From a virus: a stretch of DNA of 64,000 bases. The first letter of the stretch is position 1, and the number at the start of each line of letters is the position of its first letter. The notes below the pieces were generated by a model. It saw only the letters and a list, made by a program, of their open reading frames with translations. It searched no databases and was not told the origin of the DNA. Both the position numbers and the translations under genes were made by a program. Of the stretch, positions 15,502 through 23,920 are shown piece by piece. The stretch spans positions 1 to 64,000 of the IMG/VR virus record IMGVR_UViG_3300025141_015211. The stretch is one strand, 5' to 3'.

Positions 15502-16522
15502 CGTATGTTTTGACGATGTGTTGCTAGTGCCACAATTTAGCGATATCACCTCACGGAAAGAAATTGAACTCACAGCTTATCTAGATAATAATCATCGATT
15601 TAGACTGCCTGTAATATCAAGCCCGATGGATACAGTCACTGGACCACAAATGGCTCGTACTATGTCAGAGCTAGGAGGTCTTGGAATTATTCACAGATAT
15701 AACACAGTGACTGATCAAGTTGCAATGGTTGAAAAGGCATTACAAATGGATTATCCGGATGGAAATGAAATAGTTGGTGTTGCTGTGGGAGTTTCGGGTG
15801 ATTATATAGAACGTGCTTCACTGGCAGCTAGAGCTGGTGCAAAAGTCATTTGTGTAGACATTGCTCACGGTCATCACACACTTATGCGCCATGCGCTTAA
15901 AACTTTGCGGAATACTCTTGGCAATAGTGTTCACATCATGGCAGGAAATGTTGCAACGCTCGAGGCTTTTAATGATCTTGCTGATTGGGGTGCAGACTCA
16001 GTTCGTGTGGGCATCGGTGGAGGTTCAATCTGTTCAACAAGGATTCAAACGGGTCACGGAATGCCCACTCTACAATCTGTAATTGATTGTGCAAGATCTG
16101 ATCGTGACACTGCGCTTATTGCTGATGGTGGAATTAGAACTAGCGGTGATATTGTAAAAGCACTTGCAGCAGGTGCAGATTTTGTAATGTTGGGCTCTCT
16201 GCTTGCAGGAACAGAAGAATCACCTGGTGATACCATATTTGACAAAGGTGGTCAAAGGAAAGTATATAGAGGTATGGCTAGTAAAGATGCACAAATGGAT
16301 TGGCGAGGTCACACAGCGTCAGAAGAAGGTGTGTCATCAACTGTACCATACAAGGGTGATGTGTCTGATGTCTTATCATCACTTGAGAAAGGGGTTCGTA
16401 GCGGACTTTCTTATACTGGTGCCTGTAGCTTAAAAGAGTTGCGAGCTAAAGCACAATTCATCAAACAGACTGCCTCGGGTCAGAGGGAAAGTTCTACACA
16501 TATTATGTTGAATAATGTGTAA
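15491..16522 (+). CDS. guaB: IMP dehydrogenase / GMP reductase family enzyme, 343 aa
   Basis: TIM-barrel enzyme of purine metabolism. Visible blocks: [11 protein letters not shown], the phosphate-binding/catalytic loop [15 protein letters not shown] with C181, [13 protein letters not shown] and the flap region [10 protein letters not shown] followed by [12 protein letters not shown]. The last block is closer to IMP dehydrogenase than to GMP reductase. It lacks the two CBS domains of cellular GuaB, so allosteric control is missing. Likely converts IMP to XMP to raise guanine nucleotide supply; GMP reductase activity (the reverse direction of salvage) cannot be excluded. Its stop codon lies within the promoter of the tRNA that follows. 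Confidence 0.88.
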   Translation: MNNSVCFDDVLLVPQFSDITSRKEIELTAYLDNNHRFRLPVISSPMDTVTGPQMARTMSELGGLGIIHRYNTVTDQVAMVEKALQMDYPDGNEIVGVAVGVSGDYIERASLAARAGAKVICVDIAHGHHTLMRHALKTLRNTLGNSVHIMAGNVATLEAFNDLADWGADSVRVGIGGGSICSTRIQTGHGMPTLQSVIDCARSDRDTALIADGGIRTSGDIVKALAAGADFVMLGSLLAGTEESPGDTIFDKGGQRKVYRGMASKDAQMDWRGHTASEEGVSSTVPYKGDVSDVLSSLEKGVRSGLSYTGACSLKELRAKAQFIKQTASGQRESSTHIMLNNV

Positions 16523-16545
16523 ATTACTGTTAAGCATGTTATAAT
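16517..16545 (+). promoter_or_regulatory. predicted tRNA promoter, GTGTAA / 17 nt / TATAAT
   Basis: GTGTAA 16517-16522 (overlapping the guaB stop), 17-nt spacer with GCATGT at its end, TATAAT 16540-16545. The tRNA begins nine bases later, so the primary transcript would carry a 5' leader of about three bases or none. Confidence 0.65.
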
Positions 16546-16554
16546 AAAGTTCAT

Positions 16555-16631
16555 AGGGATATAGCTCAATTGGTTAGAGCGTCGGTCTCATAAACCGCAG
16601 GTTCCGGGTTCAAGTCCCGGTATCCCTACCA
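16555..16631 (+). tRNA. tRNA with CAT anticodon (tRNA-Ile2 or elongator tRNA-Met)
   Basis: Acceptor AGGGATA pairs with TATCCCT, D-arm GCTC/GAGC, anticodon loop CTCATAA, T-arm with GGTTCAAGTCC, discriminator A and an encoded CCA. The anticodon stem has a U-C mismatch at the outer pair. Not an initiator tRNA: the first pair is A-T and the anticodon stem lacks three G-C pairs. The co-encoded TilS favours tRNA-Ile(CAU), modified to read AUA, but sequence alone does not separate it from tRNA-Met. Confidence 0.9.
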
Positions 16632-16647
16632 TTTAAAAGATATAAAA

Positions 16648-17055
16648 ATGCTAAACTCATCTCATGAAATCGTTGTATCAAAACTAGTGTATGGCGTTAG
16701 CTCAAAAAATCAATGTGAAAATACTTTAAAGTTTATTCAATTTTTTGATAATCACAATGTTAAAAAAGATTACATCATAAAGAGTAAGCTTGATTATTTT
16801 ATGCATGATCCCGTATCAAAACTTTTGCAAGCAGAAGCAGAGCCTTCTTATGTTTGTGGTGTCATGATAGGAATATCATACACAGGGCTGTGTCATATTA
16901 ATGAAGAAGTTTTAAGCTCAGCACAAAATATGTTCAATGATAGCCTAAATGAGTATAATATCTATATAAAGAAAATCGATGGGTCTGATTCCATCGATTT
17001 AAATCCACAGCTTATTTTATTCGGAGAAGGAATTACACAATGGGAAACAAGTTAG
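16648..17055 (+). CDS. hypothetical protein, 135 aa
   Basis: Starts ATG 16648 after the tRNA. Mixed alpha/beta sequence with several cysteines (NQCENTLKFIQFF, SYVCGVMIGISYTG) and no recognised motif. Overlaps the next gene by 16 nt. No signal or membrane segment. Confidence 0.6.
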   Translation: MLNSSHEIVVSKLVYGVSSKNQCENTLKFIQFFDNHNVKKDYIIKSKLDYFMHDPVSKLLQAEAEPSYVCGVMIGISYTGLCHINEEVLSSAQNMFNDSLNEYNIYIKKIDGSDSIDLNPQLILFGEGITQWETS

Positions 17056-17270
17056 AAAGACAAAATCAACACCAGAAAAGAATTAAATCTAAAATCAAAA
17101 GATTTGAAAAGCGAGGCTGGTCGACCGATGGCTTAAAGAAAGAGTTATCATATAGTACTGGTGAAGCAACTCGACCTGAATTTATATCAGGTCATGCAGC
17201 AGGTGATATCAAAGCACAAGAAAAGTTTGCAATGATTAGACTTAAGCGTCAGCAAGTATCGCAATCATAA
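17040..17270 (+). CDS. small basic helical protein, 76 aa
   Basis: MGNKLERQNQHQKRIKSKIK and following residues form a strongly basic helix, then GWSTDGLKKELSYSTGEATR and a helical end. Possibly RNA- or DNA-binding by charge only. Ends nine bases before the tRNA-Asn gene. Confidence 0.6.
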   Translation: MGNKLERQNQHQKRIKSKIKRFEKRGWSTDGLKKELSYSTGEATRPEFISGHAAGDIKAQEKFAMIRLKRQQVSQS

Positions 17271-17278
17271 TTTTTTAT

Positions 17279-17354
17279 TGCCCCTTAGCTCAGTTGGTAG
17301 AGCAGGTGACTGTTAATCACCTTGTCCGCGGTTCGAGCCCGCGAGGGGCAGCCA
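17279..17354 (+). tRNA. tRNA-Asn (GTT), first copy
   Basis: Acceptor TGCCCCT/AGGGGCA, D-arm GCTC/GAGC, anticodon loop CTGTTAA, T-stem CGCGG/CCGCG with TTCGAGC loop, discriminator G (typical for asparagine) and encoded CCA. CATAAT lies seven bases upstream, but no GTGTA element is placed at the right distance. Confidence 0.95.
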
Positions 17355-17372
17355 CTTTAAATTGAGAAATAA

Positions 17373-17975
17373 ATGTTTAAAACTTTAGTCATTGACCCGC
17401 CGTGGAAAAAGTCAACAGGAGGTGTTGGGCATGCAACGTTACAAGCATCAACCCATTATCCTGTCCAGACAAAAGAAGAGATAATTGGAACTATTCAAAA
17501 CTGGATTTCACAAAATCCAGTTGCTCCTGAAGCCCATCTTTATCTTTGGACTGTAAATACATTTGCAGGTGGAAAAAATCAAGGCATTATTCAGGCTCTA
17601 GACGTTTGTGAAAGTATTGGTTTCACACCCATTACGCTAATACCTTGGGTCAAGTCAAATGTAGGAAGCCCTACGCCTTATGGAATGAGATATACAGAAA
17701 TGTGTGTCTTTGCAGTGCGGTACGACAAAGGTAACGGAAAGCGTACAAGATATAGCGGAACGTTAGAAAAAGAGTCTGTACCAAATGATAGAGGCCTTTG
17801 TTCATCAAAAGATTATATTCTTGCGCCACGAAGGGAACATTCAAGGAAGCCCAAAGAATTCTATCAATGGGTCGAAAAAAGAAGCAAAGGGCCGTATTTA
17901 GATCTTTATTCTAGAACGACCAGAAAAGGATGGACTGACGTTGGTAATCAAGCAGGCACATGGAAAGCTGATTAA
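17373..17975 (+). CDS. MT-A70-like adenine-N6 methyltransferase, 200 aa
   Basis: Catalytic DPPW at residues 8-11 right at the N-terminus, as in MT-A70-type methylases, followed by SAM-domain strands (LYLWTVNTFAGG, GFTPITLIPWVKS, MRYTEMCVFAVR) and a conserved C-terminal APRREHSRKPKEFY block. It would transfer a methyl group from SAM to adenine in DNA (or RNA). A PD-(D/E)XK nuclease gene is two genes downstream, so self-protection of phage DNA is a plausible role. Confidence 0.85.
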   Translation: MFKTLVIDPPWKKSTGGVGHATLQASTHYPVQTKEEIIGTIQNWISQNPVAPEAHLYLWTVNTFAGGKNQGIIQALDVCESIGFTPITLIPWVKSNVGSPTPYGMRYTEMCVFAVRYDKGNGKRTRYSGTLEKESVPNDRGLCSSKDYILAPRREHSRKPKEFYQWVEKRSKGPYLDLYSRTTRKGWTDVGNQAGTWKAD

Positions 17976-18034
17976 AATATACATAAACTAAAAAGTTGTA
18001 TATTATTTATCAAAGCTTTTGAAAGAGGTGTCTT

Positions 18035-18241
18035 TTGATAAAATTCATTAAAAGAATCATTAATTATACACAGCCTAAAACAATTGTTGTAGCAGAAGAA
18101 GACGAAATAACAGACGAGATAGAAAAGTCACTTTGGGATATTAAACAAAAATATGACTTTGACACAGAAGAAATTTCAATAGTAGTTGAAGACTACAAAT
18201 CAATGAAACAGCGTCCAAGCGCTAACTTTAAAAAAGAGTAG
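18035..18241 (+). CDS. small acidic protein, 68 aa
   Basis: TTG start at 18035 with GAGGTG upstream. A short basic N-terminal helix (MIKFIKRIINYTQ) precedes an acidic alpha/beta body. Lies between the methylase and the nuclease gene with a 4-nt gap to the latter. Unknown function; the position raises the possibility of a regulator of the pair. Confidence 0.55.
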   Translation: MIKFIKRIINYTQPKTIVVAEEDEITDEIEKSLWDIKQKYDFDTEEISIVVEDYKSMKQRPSANFKKE

Positions 18242-18245
18242 ACAA

Positions 18246-19049
18246 ATGTCATATTTGACAAAAGACATGGCCAAGAAAGCAATTCAAAAAATGCAATATT
18301 TTCACTCGCAAATTGAAACCTTATACAGTGAGTTTGACATAGACCTTTTAGCAAATAGCGGTCGTAGAAATGTTATGCTATCACACGCACAAGAAAAGTT
18401 TTTTGCTGAAGCTATATCAGAAGTTTTTCCAGGTGCAACTTCAGATGGTCGGACAGGTCAGGCGGATATCATTATTCCTGAAATTAAAAAAGAACTTGAA
18501 TGTAAACTTACAAGTGGCTCAGGAAAATATTCTGCTTTTGAACTTCAAACTGACTGGGAAACGCTGGTCAAGAAACAAAAACTTGACTATCTATATGTGT
18601 TAACTTCAAAAGAATTCGATGCATTTACTGTGTTGTTTTTCGATCAATTAACAGCAGATGATTTTTATCCTCCGTCTACTGGAGCACGAGGAAAATCAAG
18701 GATGAATAAGGCTAAGGGCATGCAAAAATGCACAGTCTTAGTCGGATCAGTAACAACAAAAAATGAATTTGAACTTAAGAAAATTAAATTTAAGCTTAAT
18801 GAAACACAATCCAAAAAGTCTGCACGTGTTAGGGAATTACAGGGTCGATTAAAGAATGCAAAAAAAATGACGCCTAAAAAGACAAAGATGGTCACAGGCA
18901 TTCTTGAAAGAGAATCAGCGAGATTTGATAAAAAAATTAATAAGCTTACAAAACGTGCAAAGTATTGGTGCAACGAAGGGCCAAAATTTAGATTTCACCT
19001 AGAGCAGATATGTATAGGAGATGGCACAAAAAGCGCTAATCTTAGATGA
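18246..19049 (+). CDS. PD-(D/E)XK-type nuclease (restriction endonuclease-like), 267 aa
   Basis: The core GQADIIIPEIKKELECKL gives the Asp (D74), then E85-C-K87, matching D...ExK of the restriction-like nuclease fold. Just before it is GATSDGRTG, and it is followed by TSGSGKYSAFELQTDWE. The C-terminal third is a long basic helical region with a Cys at the end, likely DNA binding. Together with the MT-A70 methylase it resembles a split restriction-modification pair; it could instead degrade host DNA. No sequence specificity can be inferred. Confidence 0.7.
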   Translation: MSYLTKDMAKKAIQKMQYFHSQIETLYSEFDIDLLANSGRRNVMLSHAQEKFFAEAISEVFPGATSDGRTGQADIIIPEIKKELECKLTSGSGKYSAFELQTDWETLVKKQKLDYLYVLTSKEFDAFTVLFFDQLTADDFYPPSTGARGKSRMNKAKGMQKCTVLVGSVTTKNEFELKKIKFKLNETQSKKSARVRELQGRLKNAKKMTPKKTKMVTGILERESARFDKKINKLTKRAKYWCNEGPKFRFHLEQICIGDGTKSANLR

Positions 19050-19224
19050 ACTATTACTTGACGCAATATCGTCAGGCAGGTGCTTAACAGTCGGTAGAGA
19101 AAATCTAATAAGTCTTGATAACAAAATGAGACTATCAGGATTTATGTGGAGTGAGCACAAAAATAGGTACATAAAAGTTGAATTTGGTCCTCCGCCCATA
19201 AGAAAAGCTAGCAAAATATTGTGA
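19021..19224 (+). CDS. small hypothetical protein, 67 aa
   Basis: Overlaps the nuclease gene by 29 nt and the following gene by 4 nt. Begins MAQKALILDELLLDAISSGR; the C-terminal half is basic (KNRYIKVEFGPPPIRKAS). Function unknown. Confidence 0.55.
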   Translation: MAQKALILDELLLDAISSGRCLTVGRENLISLDNKMRLSGFMWSEHKNRYIKVEFGPPPIRKASKIL

Positions 19225-19466
19225 AGCCTGGCGATCTTGTCAGGTATGTTGAAAGAAGAAAAAGTAAAAATAGACACGTTTTGCCAAAAAATGTGTGTCC
19301 TGTGGGGATTATTATTTCTGTTGATGAAAAGACAATTCACAATGATGAGGGTCCAGAAGCTTTAATGCGAGTTGTAAGAGTTAAATGGTCAATTGATGCA
19401 TGGAATAATGATTCAGGACTTTCAGAAGAATGTTATACAGACTTAGAGATAATTCAAAACATCTGA
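19221..19466 (+). CDS. small SH3-like GDLV protein, 81 aa
   Basis: GTG start overlapping the previous TGA. MKPGDLVRYVERRKSKNRH, then VGIIISVDE, RVVRVKWSID and YTDLEIIQNI: a full family layout with a basic insert after the first strand. Confidence 0.7.
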   Translation: MKPGDLVRYVERRKSKNRHVLPKNVCPVGIIISVDEKTIHNDEGPEALMRVVRVKWSIDAWNNDSGLSEECYTDLEIIQNI

Positions 19467-19500
19467 TTATACCACATTAGAATTACTAAGAGATTATACT

Positions 19501-19857
19501 TTGATTACAGACTACCCTAAATTCTTTATCGGCTTTTTTCTATTTACGCTTGGGCACACATTTGCATGGTTTCAGCTTAACTCTCAATTTGTTTGGGAAT
19601 GGTGGCAAAACAAACCTGTGCACGCAACGCTTATTTTCTCTATCCCAATTGGTTTTTCTTTCTGGTATGGTGTGAATTACATGTACCAGGCGATGAATGA
19701 GTTGTGGGGGCCTCGTCTTGTCGCCTTTGGTGCTTCTTATCTCGTATTCCCTCTCCTCACATGGCTGCTAGCAGGGGAGACAATGTTTACACCTAAGACA
19801 TTGATATGCATTTTCTTATCCATTATGATTGTAATGGTTCAGCTCTTCTGGAACTAG
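19501..19857 (+). CDS. four-span membrane protein, 118 aa
   Basis: TTG start at 19501. Four hydrophobic segments: FFIGFFLFTLGHTFAWF, ATLIFSIPIGFSFWYGV, LVAFGASYLVFPLLTWLL and LICIFLSIMIVMVQLFW. The pattern matches small inner-membrane proteins of the DMT/DUF486 type (short four-helix proteins), with which it shares size and the aromatic first helix; this identification is tentative. Why a phage keeps it is unclear; superinfection exclusion or ion balance are guesses. Confidence 0.65.
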   Translation: MITDYPKFFIGFFLFTLGHTFAWFQLNSQFVWEWWQNKPVHATLIFSIPIGFSFWYGVNYMYQAMNELWGPRLVAFGASYLVFPLLTWLLAGETMFTPKTLICIFLSIMIVMVQLFWN

Positions 19858-19858
19858 T

Positions 19859-20056
19859 TTGGAAATAGGCGATGCAATTATTTGGAATGATGATCACAGA
19901 ATGTGTGATCAAAAAATTGGAATCATTCTAGACAAGTATGAAGATATCTACGATACAGAAATGACATGGTTATATGTCCAGTGGCCGAATGAAACAAGTT
20001 ATGTTTACTCTGGAATGATAGATGTAATTTCAGAAGTCTCTTCTAATTATAAATGA
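19859..20056 (+). CDS. small SH3-like protein, 65 aa
   Basis: TTG start at 19859 giving MEIGDAIIWNDDHRM, then IGIILDKYED, WLYVQWPNE and GMIDVISEV: the family layout with GDAI in place of GDLV. Confidence 0.6.
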   Translation: MEIGDAIIWNDDHRMCDQKIGIILDKYEDIYDTEMTWLYVQWPNETSYVYSGMIDVISEVSSNYK

Positions 20057-20081
20057 TAATTAGTTTTAGAGGCTTAATTGC

Positions 20082-23024
20082 GTGCATTTAAAAAGACAAC
20101 AGCTTAGACAAATTATTAAAGAAGTACTTACTGAATCAACTGAGCTTGATAAGGCACTATACGGTTCTCTTGAGAAAGTTATAGCGGGTTCTAACTTCTG
20201 GCAGCAAGGAAACACAGAAGACGACGGTGACTACGAAGATGTCCCGGGTCTGGGCTTAATGCACCAAACAAGTGCTGCTCAATATCTGCAAGACACACTA
20301 CAAAATGCAATCAACAATGCGGAGCAAGATATTATTATAGCAGTCCAGTCACCTGAATTGGATGCTAATCCGGGCTTCCTGTTAACCCCAGATAAACCGC
20401 AGTATCCTGACAGTGTTATATCAGGTGGCTACGCGACAGTTACACCAGATGGCAAACAGGCAGTGGTTCTCAACATGTCACTGTTTGACGACTCTTTTAA
20501 TGATGACGACGTTAATGCTCAAAGAATAGCTCGAAAGGGTGCAGCAATCTTGAGACATGAGATAGTACACCTTCAACAGGTTGCAGCACGAGCCGAGTCT
20601 GAAGGTATTAGTTTGCTCGATGCGTTTGAAAACTTTAAAAAGGAACCTAAGTCAATCCCACCATCCGGTGCTGGACGTCAACAGTATATTAAGTCACACA
20701 TCGAAGTCGACGCACACGCTCACCAGGCTGCCGATGAGTTGTTATCTCTTTACGGCAAGGAAGAAGCACTTAGACTTATATCAAAGACAGTTGACTTTGA
20801 GGACTTAGGTGTTGACTTACCTCACGCTATTGAAGATTATCTAATAGACAATCCTTCTGGAAAAACCGCGCGTCAGTTTAGAAAGAAGGTGTATGAATAC
20901 ATTAACTCGATAAGCGAGAAACTTAGTGAGGCAAGCGACCCTGATTCGTGGTTTGGTACGGGCTTCAAGCTTGGTACTAGCGTCAATCTCAAAAAAGACA
21001 TAAACGTTGAAGGAACTTTAATTGGTGAAAAAGGACAGTACAAACTTGTCTTGTGGTCAAAGAGTGTATCAAAACTAATGCGCTCAGGTCAGGAAATTAT
21101 TACGAAAAAGTCTAAACAAAACATCAAAATGTTTAAGCTTGCAAAAGGATTTACTCAAGCTTCACTAGAAAGAGTTATCAACAATCCTGAAAAAGGTGTA
21201 TTGACAATAGAAACTACGAGTACGATTGTCCCTCAGGGGTCAACAGGCAAAACAGCGCGTGGATCGCGAGGTGAGAGTACTGTTGGTGAGCTAACGAATA
21301 TTAAAGATCTTGCTTTAGAAATTACAGGGATCCAATTTGCATGGGACTTTGGTAGTGCAATCGGAAGACTTAATACTGCGCTAGCAGCGTTTGCAAGATC
21401 CAATCTACACCCATCTGAACGTGAAAGTTATAAAAAAGAGTTAGACGAAGCATTTGTTCAGCTTGCATTTCTTGTTATAGTAACTGCCGTGATTTTAGTT
21501 TCATTTGGAATAGGTAAGATAGCTGTACAAACACTTGCTTCACGATTTCCGATCTTGTCACGTAACATCACAAAAGCTGGTATCGCGGCCAGCGGTAAGG
21601 CTTCGGACCCTACACCTTCAGAAATCAAATACCCTACACCTTCAGAGATCAAAGCAGCTAGGCAATCACTTACAAATTTTAAAGAAACAAGACTATCTAA
21701 AGCTGGAGTGAGTACAAACACTGGTCTTGCAAAAGAAATTGCTGATGAAGCTATAAAGGCAGCAGACAAACTATATGGCGCTGGGAAAGGTGTTATAGCA
21801 CTTCCTACTAATCGACAACCTCCGGTTCCTAAAATTAAAAAATCAGATGCACTAAGAAGCATGTCTATTGTAGATAGAGTAGCAATTGAAAAACAGGTTG
21901 GTGGGAAACTCTTGAGTAAAGCAGGTGCGGGTGCTGACGGTGAGGTTTTCATCATTCGATTAGATGATGCTATCGGCATTCACAAAGAGGTTGCACTTAA
22001 AATTATTGGCAACATGTCTCCCGACTCAAACATGAAAGCTGCACGGTGGATATTAAAGAAGCGAGCATCACTAGATGCAGACACAGCAAAATACCTTCCT
22101 CGCGTTTTAAAAATCGGTAAGTTAAAGTTGCAAGGAGAATTTAATGTCGAACCGCATTACATTGTAATGGAGCGACTTTTACCTTTGCCGTCGAGTGTCA
22201 GGAAATTATTTCTCGACACAGAAAAAAATATCTCACAAAAGATTTTAAAAGATCCTGATTTATTTGACAGCTATATTGATGTATTTGTCACACAACTTCG
22301 CAAATCGTTAGATAATAGACTAACAGGTATTATGGGTCCTGGTGCTACCAATAACATAAAGAGTATTGTCATAAAGGTCGCAAATAACCCTAAGACTGTA
22401 TCGCCAGAAGCAAATGCACTTTTTAATAAAATTGACTGGTCTCAAGTCAACCTGATCAACCAGCCAGCGCAAAAAGAAAGTCTTAAAAAAATTGTCCCTG
22501 GTGTCTTAGAGTATCTAGTGAAGCTTAGGAAAACTGTAAAGTTTGAAACACGCCAGAGAGAAAAAGCCAATAAAGATGTCTCGAACGTCTACAAATATCT
22601 TAAATTATTAGACGATGAAATTGCAAGAATTTCAAGTACTCGTTTTTGGGTGCATTCTCGTGGAAGCCTCGGTAAATTTACGCCAAGCGTAGGGTCGCCA
22701 CCTGGTACAGCAAGGAGTATTGGTAGAAATTTAGGTGATACGACAATTGCTGATACAATTGGAGCGTCAGCTGCTGAATCTGATCCTGCTGTAAAGGGTG
22801 CTATAAATGCAATGGCGAAGCTCGAGGCGGCTGGATTCCAACCGATGGACCTTCATAGTGAAAATTGGTTACTACGGCCTGGTTCGGGGGAAATAGTAAT
22901 GGCAGACTTTGGAAGATTTAATGTGAAATGGGCAGGAGCCCAAAGCGGTAGATCTATAAAAGAAGCACACGAACTTACTCTAAGAAAGTTGATCCAGCAA
23001 ATGTCTAAGGATCTTACAGAATGA
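20082..23024 (+). CDS. tagged 980-aa protein: zinc-metallopeptidase motif plus protein-kinase domain
   Basis: GTG start giving the tag MHLKRQQLRQIIKEVL. Residues 159-163 are HEIVH, with a possible third ligand at E208 (SHIEVDAHAHQAADELL), the layout of a small zincin. A hydrophobic segment (AFLVIVTAVILVSFGIGKI) lies near residues 464-482. From about residue 605 there is a protein-kinase-like domain: glycine loop AGAGADGEVF (about 611-620), VALKII with the ATP-binding Lys near 640, hinge YIVMERLLPL, catalytic DLHSEN (D923, N927) and ADFG (D942). The C-terminus EAHELTLRKLIQQ echoes the tag. Likely head cargo released into the host. Kinase activity is predicted, not shown. Confidence 0.8.
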   Translation: MHLKRQQLRQIIKEVLTESTELDKALYGSLEKVIAGSNFWQQGNTEDDGDYEDVPGLGLMHQTSAAQYLQDTLQNAINNAEQDIIIAVQSPELDANPGFLLTPDKPQYPDSVISGGYATVTPDGKQAVVLNMSLFDDSFNDDDVNAQRIARKGAAILRHEIVHLQQVAARAESEGISLLDAFENFKKEPKSIPPSGAGRQQYIKSHIEVDAHAHQAADELLSLYGKEEALRLISKTVDFEDLGVDLPHAIEDYLIDNPSGKTARQFRKKVYEYINSISEKLSEASDPDSWFGTGFKLGTSVNLKKDINVEGTLIGEKGQYKLVLWSKSVSKLMRSGQEIITKKSKQNIKMFKLAKGFTQASLERVINNPEKGVLTIETTSTIVPQGSTGKTARGSRGESTVGELTNIKDLALEITGIQFAWDFGSAIGRLNTALAAFARSNLHPSERESYKKELDEAFVQLAFLVIVTAVILVSFGIGKIAVQTLASRFPILSRNITKAGIAASGKASDPTPSEIKYPTPSEIKAARQSLTNFKETRLSKAGVSTNTGLAKEIADEAIKAADKLYGAGKGVIALPTNRQPPVPKIKKSDALRSMSIVDRVAIEKQVGGKLLSKAGAGADGEVFIIRLDDAIGIHKEVALKIIGNMSPDSNMKAARWILKKRASLDADTAKYLPRVLKIGKLKLQGEFNVEPHYIVMERLLPLPSSVRKLFLDTEKNISQKILKDPDLFDSYIDVFVTQLRKSLDNRLTGIMGPGATNNIKSIVIKVANNPKTVSPEANALFNKIDWSQVNLINQPAQKESLKKIVPGVLEYLVKLRKTVKFETRQREKANKDVSNVYKYLKLLDDEIARISSTRFWVHSRGSLGKFTPSVGSPPGTARSIGRNLGDTTIADTIGASAAESDPAVKGAINAMAKLEAAGFQPMDLHSENWLLRPGSGEIVMADFGRFNVKWAGAQSGRSIKEAHELTLRKLIQQMSKDLTE
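21607..21654 (+). repeat. 24-bp tandem duplication in linker
   Basis: Two consecutive 24-bp units (21607-21630 and 21631-21654) encode DPTPSEIK and YPTPSEIK in the linker between the membrane segment and the kinase domain. They differ at only a few bases, indicating a fairly recent slip or duplication in a flexible region. Confidence 0.75.
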
Positions 23025-23920
23025 AAATCACAGAATCATCATTAAGACAACTCATCCAAGTAGAGTTTCAACGTGCTCAGCTTAATGAAGCAGTTGAAAT
23101 TGCATGTGATATGCTACCTGCACAATCACTTAGATATCTTGCATGTCAAGCAACTGGCTGGATTTGGGCAAAAACTCCGCACACTGAATACTTTACTGGT
23201 GTTACACTTAAGCGCACACTTCCAAATGCGTTGAGATATCTAGGCTTTTCAGAAGCAGTCACTGGTTCAGCAGTTACACTTACTAGTCTTGCTGCAGCTG
23301 GTGTCTTTGTAATAGGCATGTTTGCAGCGCTACCAATGATGATTAAACGTAGAATTGAACTTCTTGATTCTACCAAAGGTTTTTTCATGAACCTGCAACA
23401 CCATAGGAATCTTATATTTGATTCGACAAAGGAACCTAAATATTACGGGCCGCTCGAATATGACCATATCGATCCATCAAATTCGCCGCTCGCAATGATG
23501 TTTGGGAAATCGACAAGAAATAGAGACGACATAATAGATTTAATAGCTAGTCAGATGGGCACACCTGAGGGTAAGAAATTATATGGCGAGCTAATATCAA
23601 CAGATAGTTGGGCGATACCCGGCATATTTGGATTTGAAGATTTAGGACAAAAGTGGCGTGGGCCAATTATTGGAAAGTCTATATCTTCAAGAATACTGAA
23701 AAGAAGAAAAGAAATTATTGCAGATGCAAACAAGAAGATGATTGACAAAATATTAAAGCGGACAAAAGAACTACAGACTGAAGGTGAGTATAAAAAAATC
23801 ATTGAGTTTGCACAGTCAATGGGCTGGGATCCTTCTAGCGCAGGTAATGCGGACGACCTTGATGAAGCACACGCGCTTACGCTAAGAAGCATTGTGCGAC
23901 AAGCAATTAGAAGGACATGA
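23021..23920 (+). CDS. tagged membrane-segment protein, 299 aa, partner of 20082-23024
   Basis: Overlaps the kinase gene by 4 nt (ATGA). The N-terminus MKITESSLRQLIQVEFQ is a variant tag. Residues about 84-107 are hydrophobic (VTLTSLAAAGVFVIGMFAAL). The C-terminus EAHALTLRSIVRQAIRR matches the end of the preceding protein (EAHELTLRKLIQQ). A shared N-terminal tag, shared C-terminal block, membrane segment and coupled start suggest they are packaged and act together, for example as a channel or anchor at the host membrane. No enzyme motif seen. Confidence 0.7.
   Translation: MKITESSLRQLIQVEFQRAQLNEAVEIACDMLPAQSLRYLACQATGWIWAKTPHTEYFTGVTLKRTLPNALRYLGFSEAVTGSAVTLTSLAAAGVFVIGMFAALPMMIKRRIELLDSTKGFFMNLQHHRNLIFDSTKEPKYYGPLEYDHIDPSNSPLAMMFGKSTRNRDDIIDLIASQMGTPEGKKLYGELISTDSWAIPGIFGFEDLGQKWRGPIIGKSISSRILKRRKEIIADANKKMIDKILKRTKELQTEGEYKKIIEFAQSMGWDPSSAGNADDLDEAHALTLRSIVRQAIRRT

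Noticed and set aside
16555-16631. CAT tRNA as initiator tRNA-Met
   Set aside because: The first acceptor pair is A-T and not a mismatch, and the anticodon stem lacks the three G-C pairs of initiator tRNAs.
21458-21979. 173-codon minus-strand frame inside the kinase/metallopeptidase gene
   Set aside because: Antisense shadow of the membrane segment and linker of the 980-residue protein.
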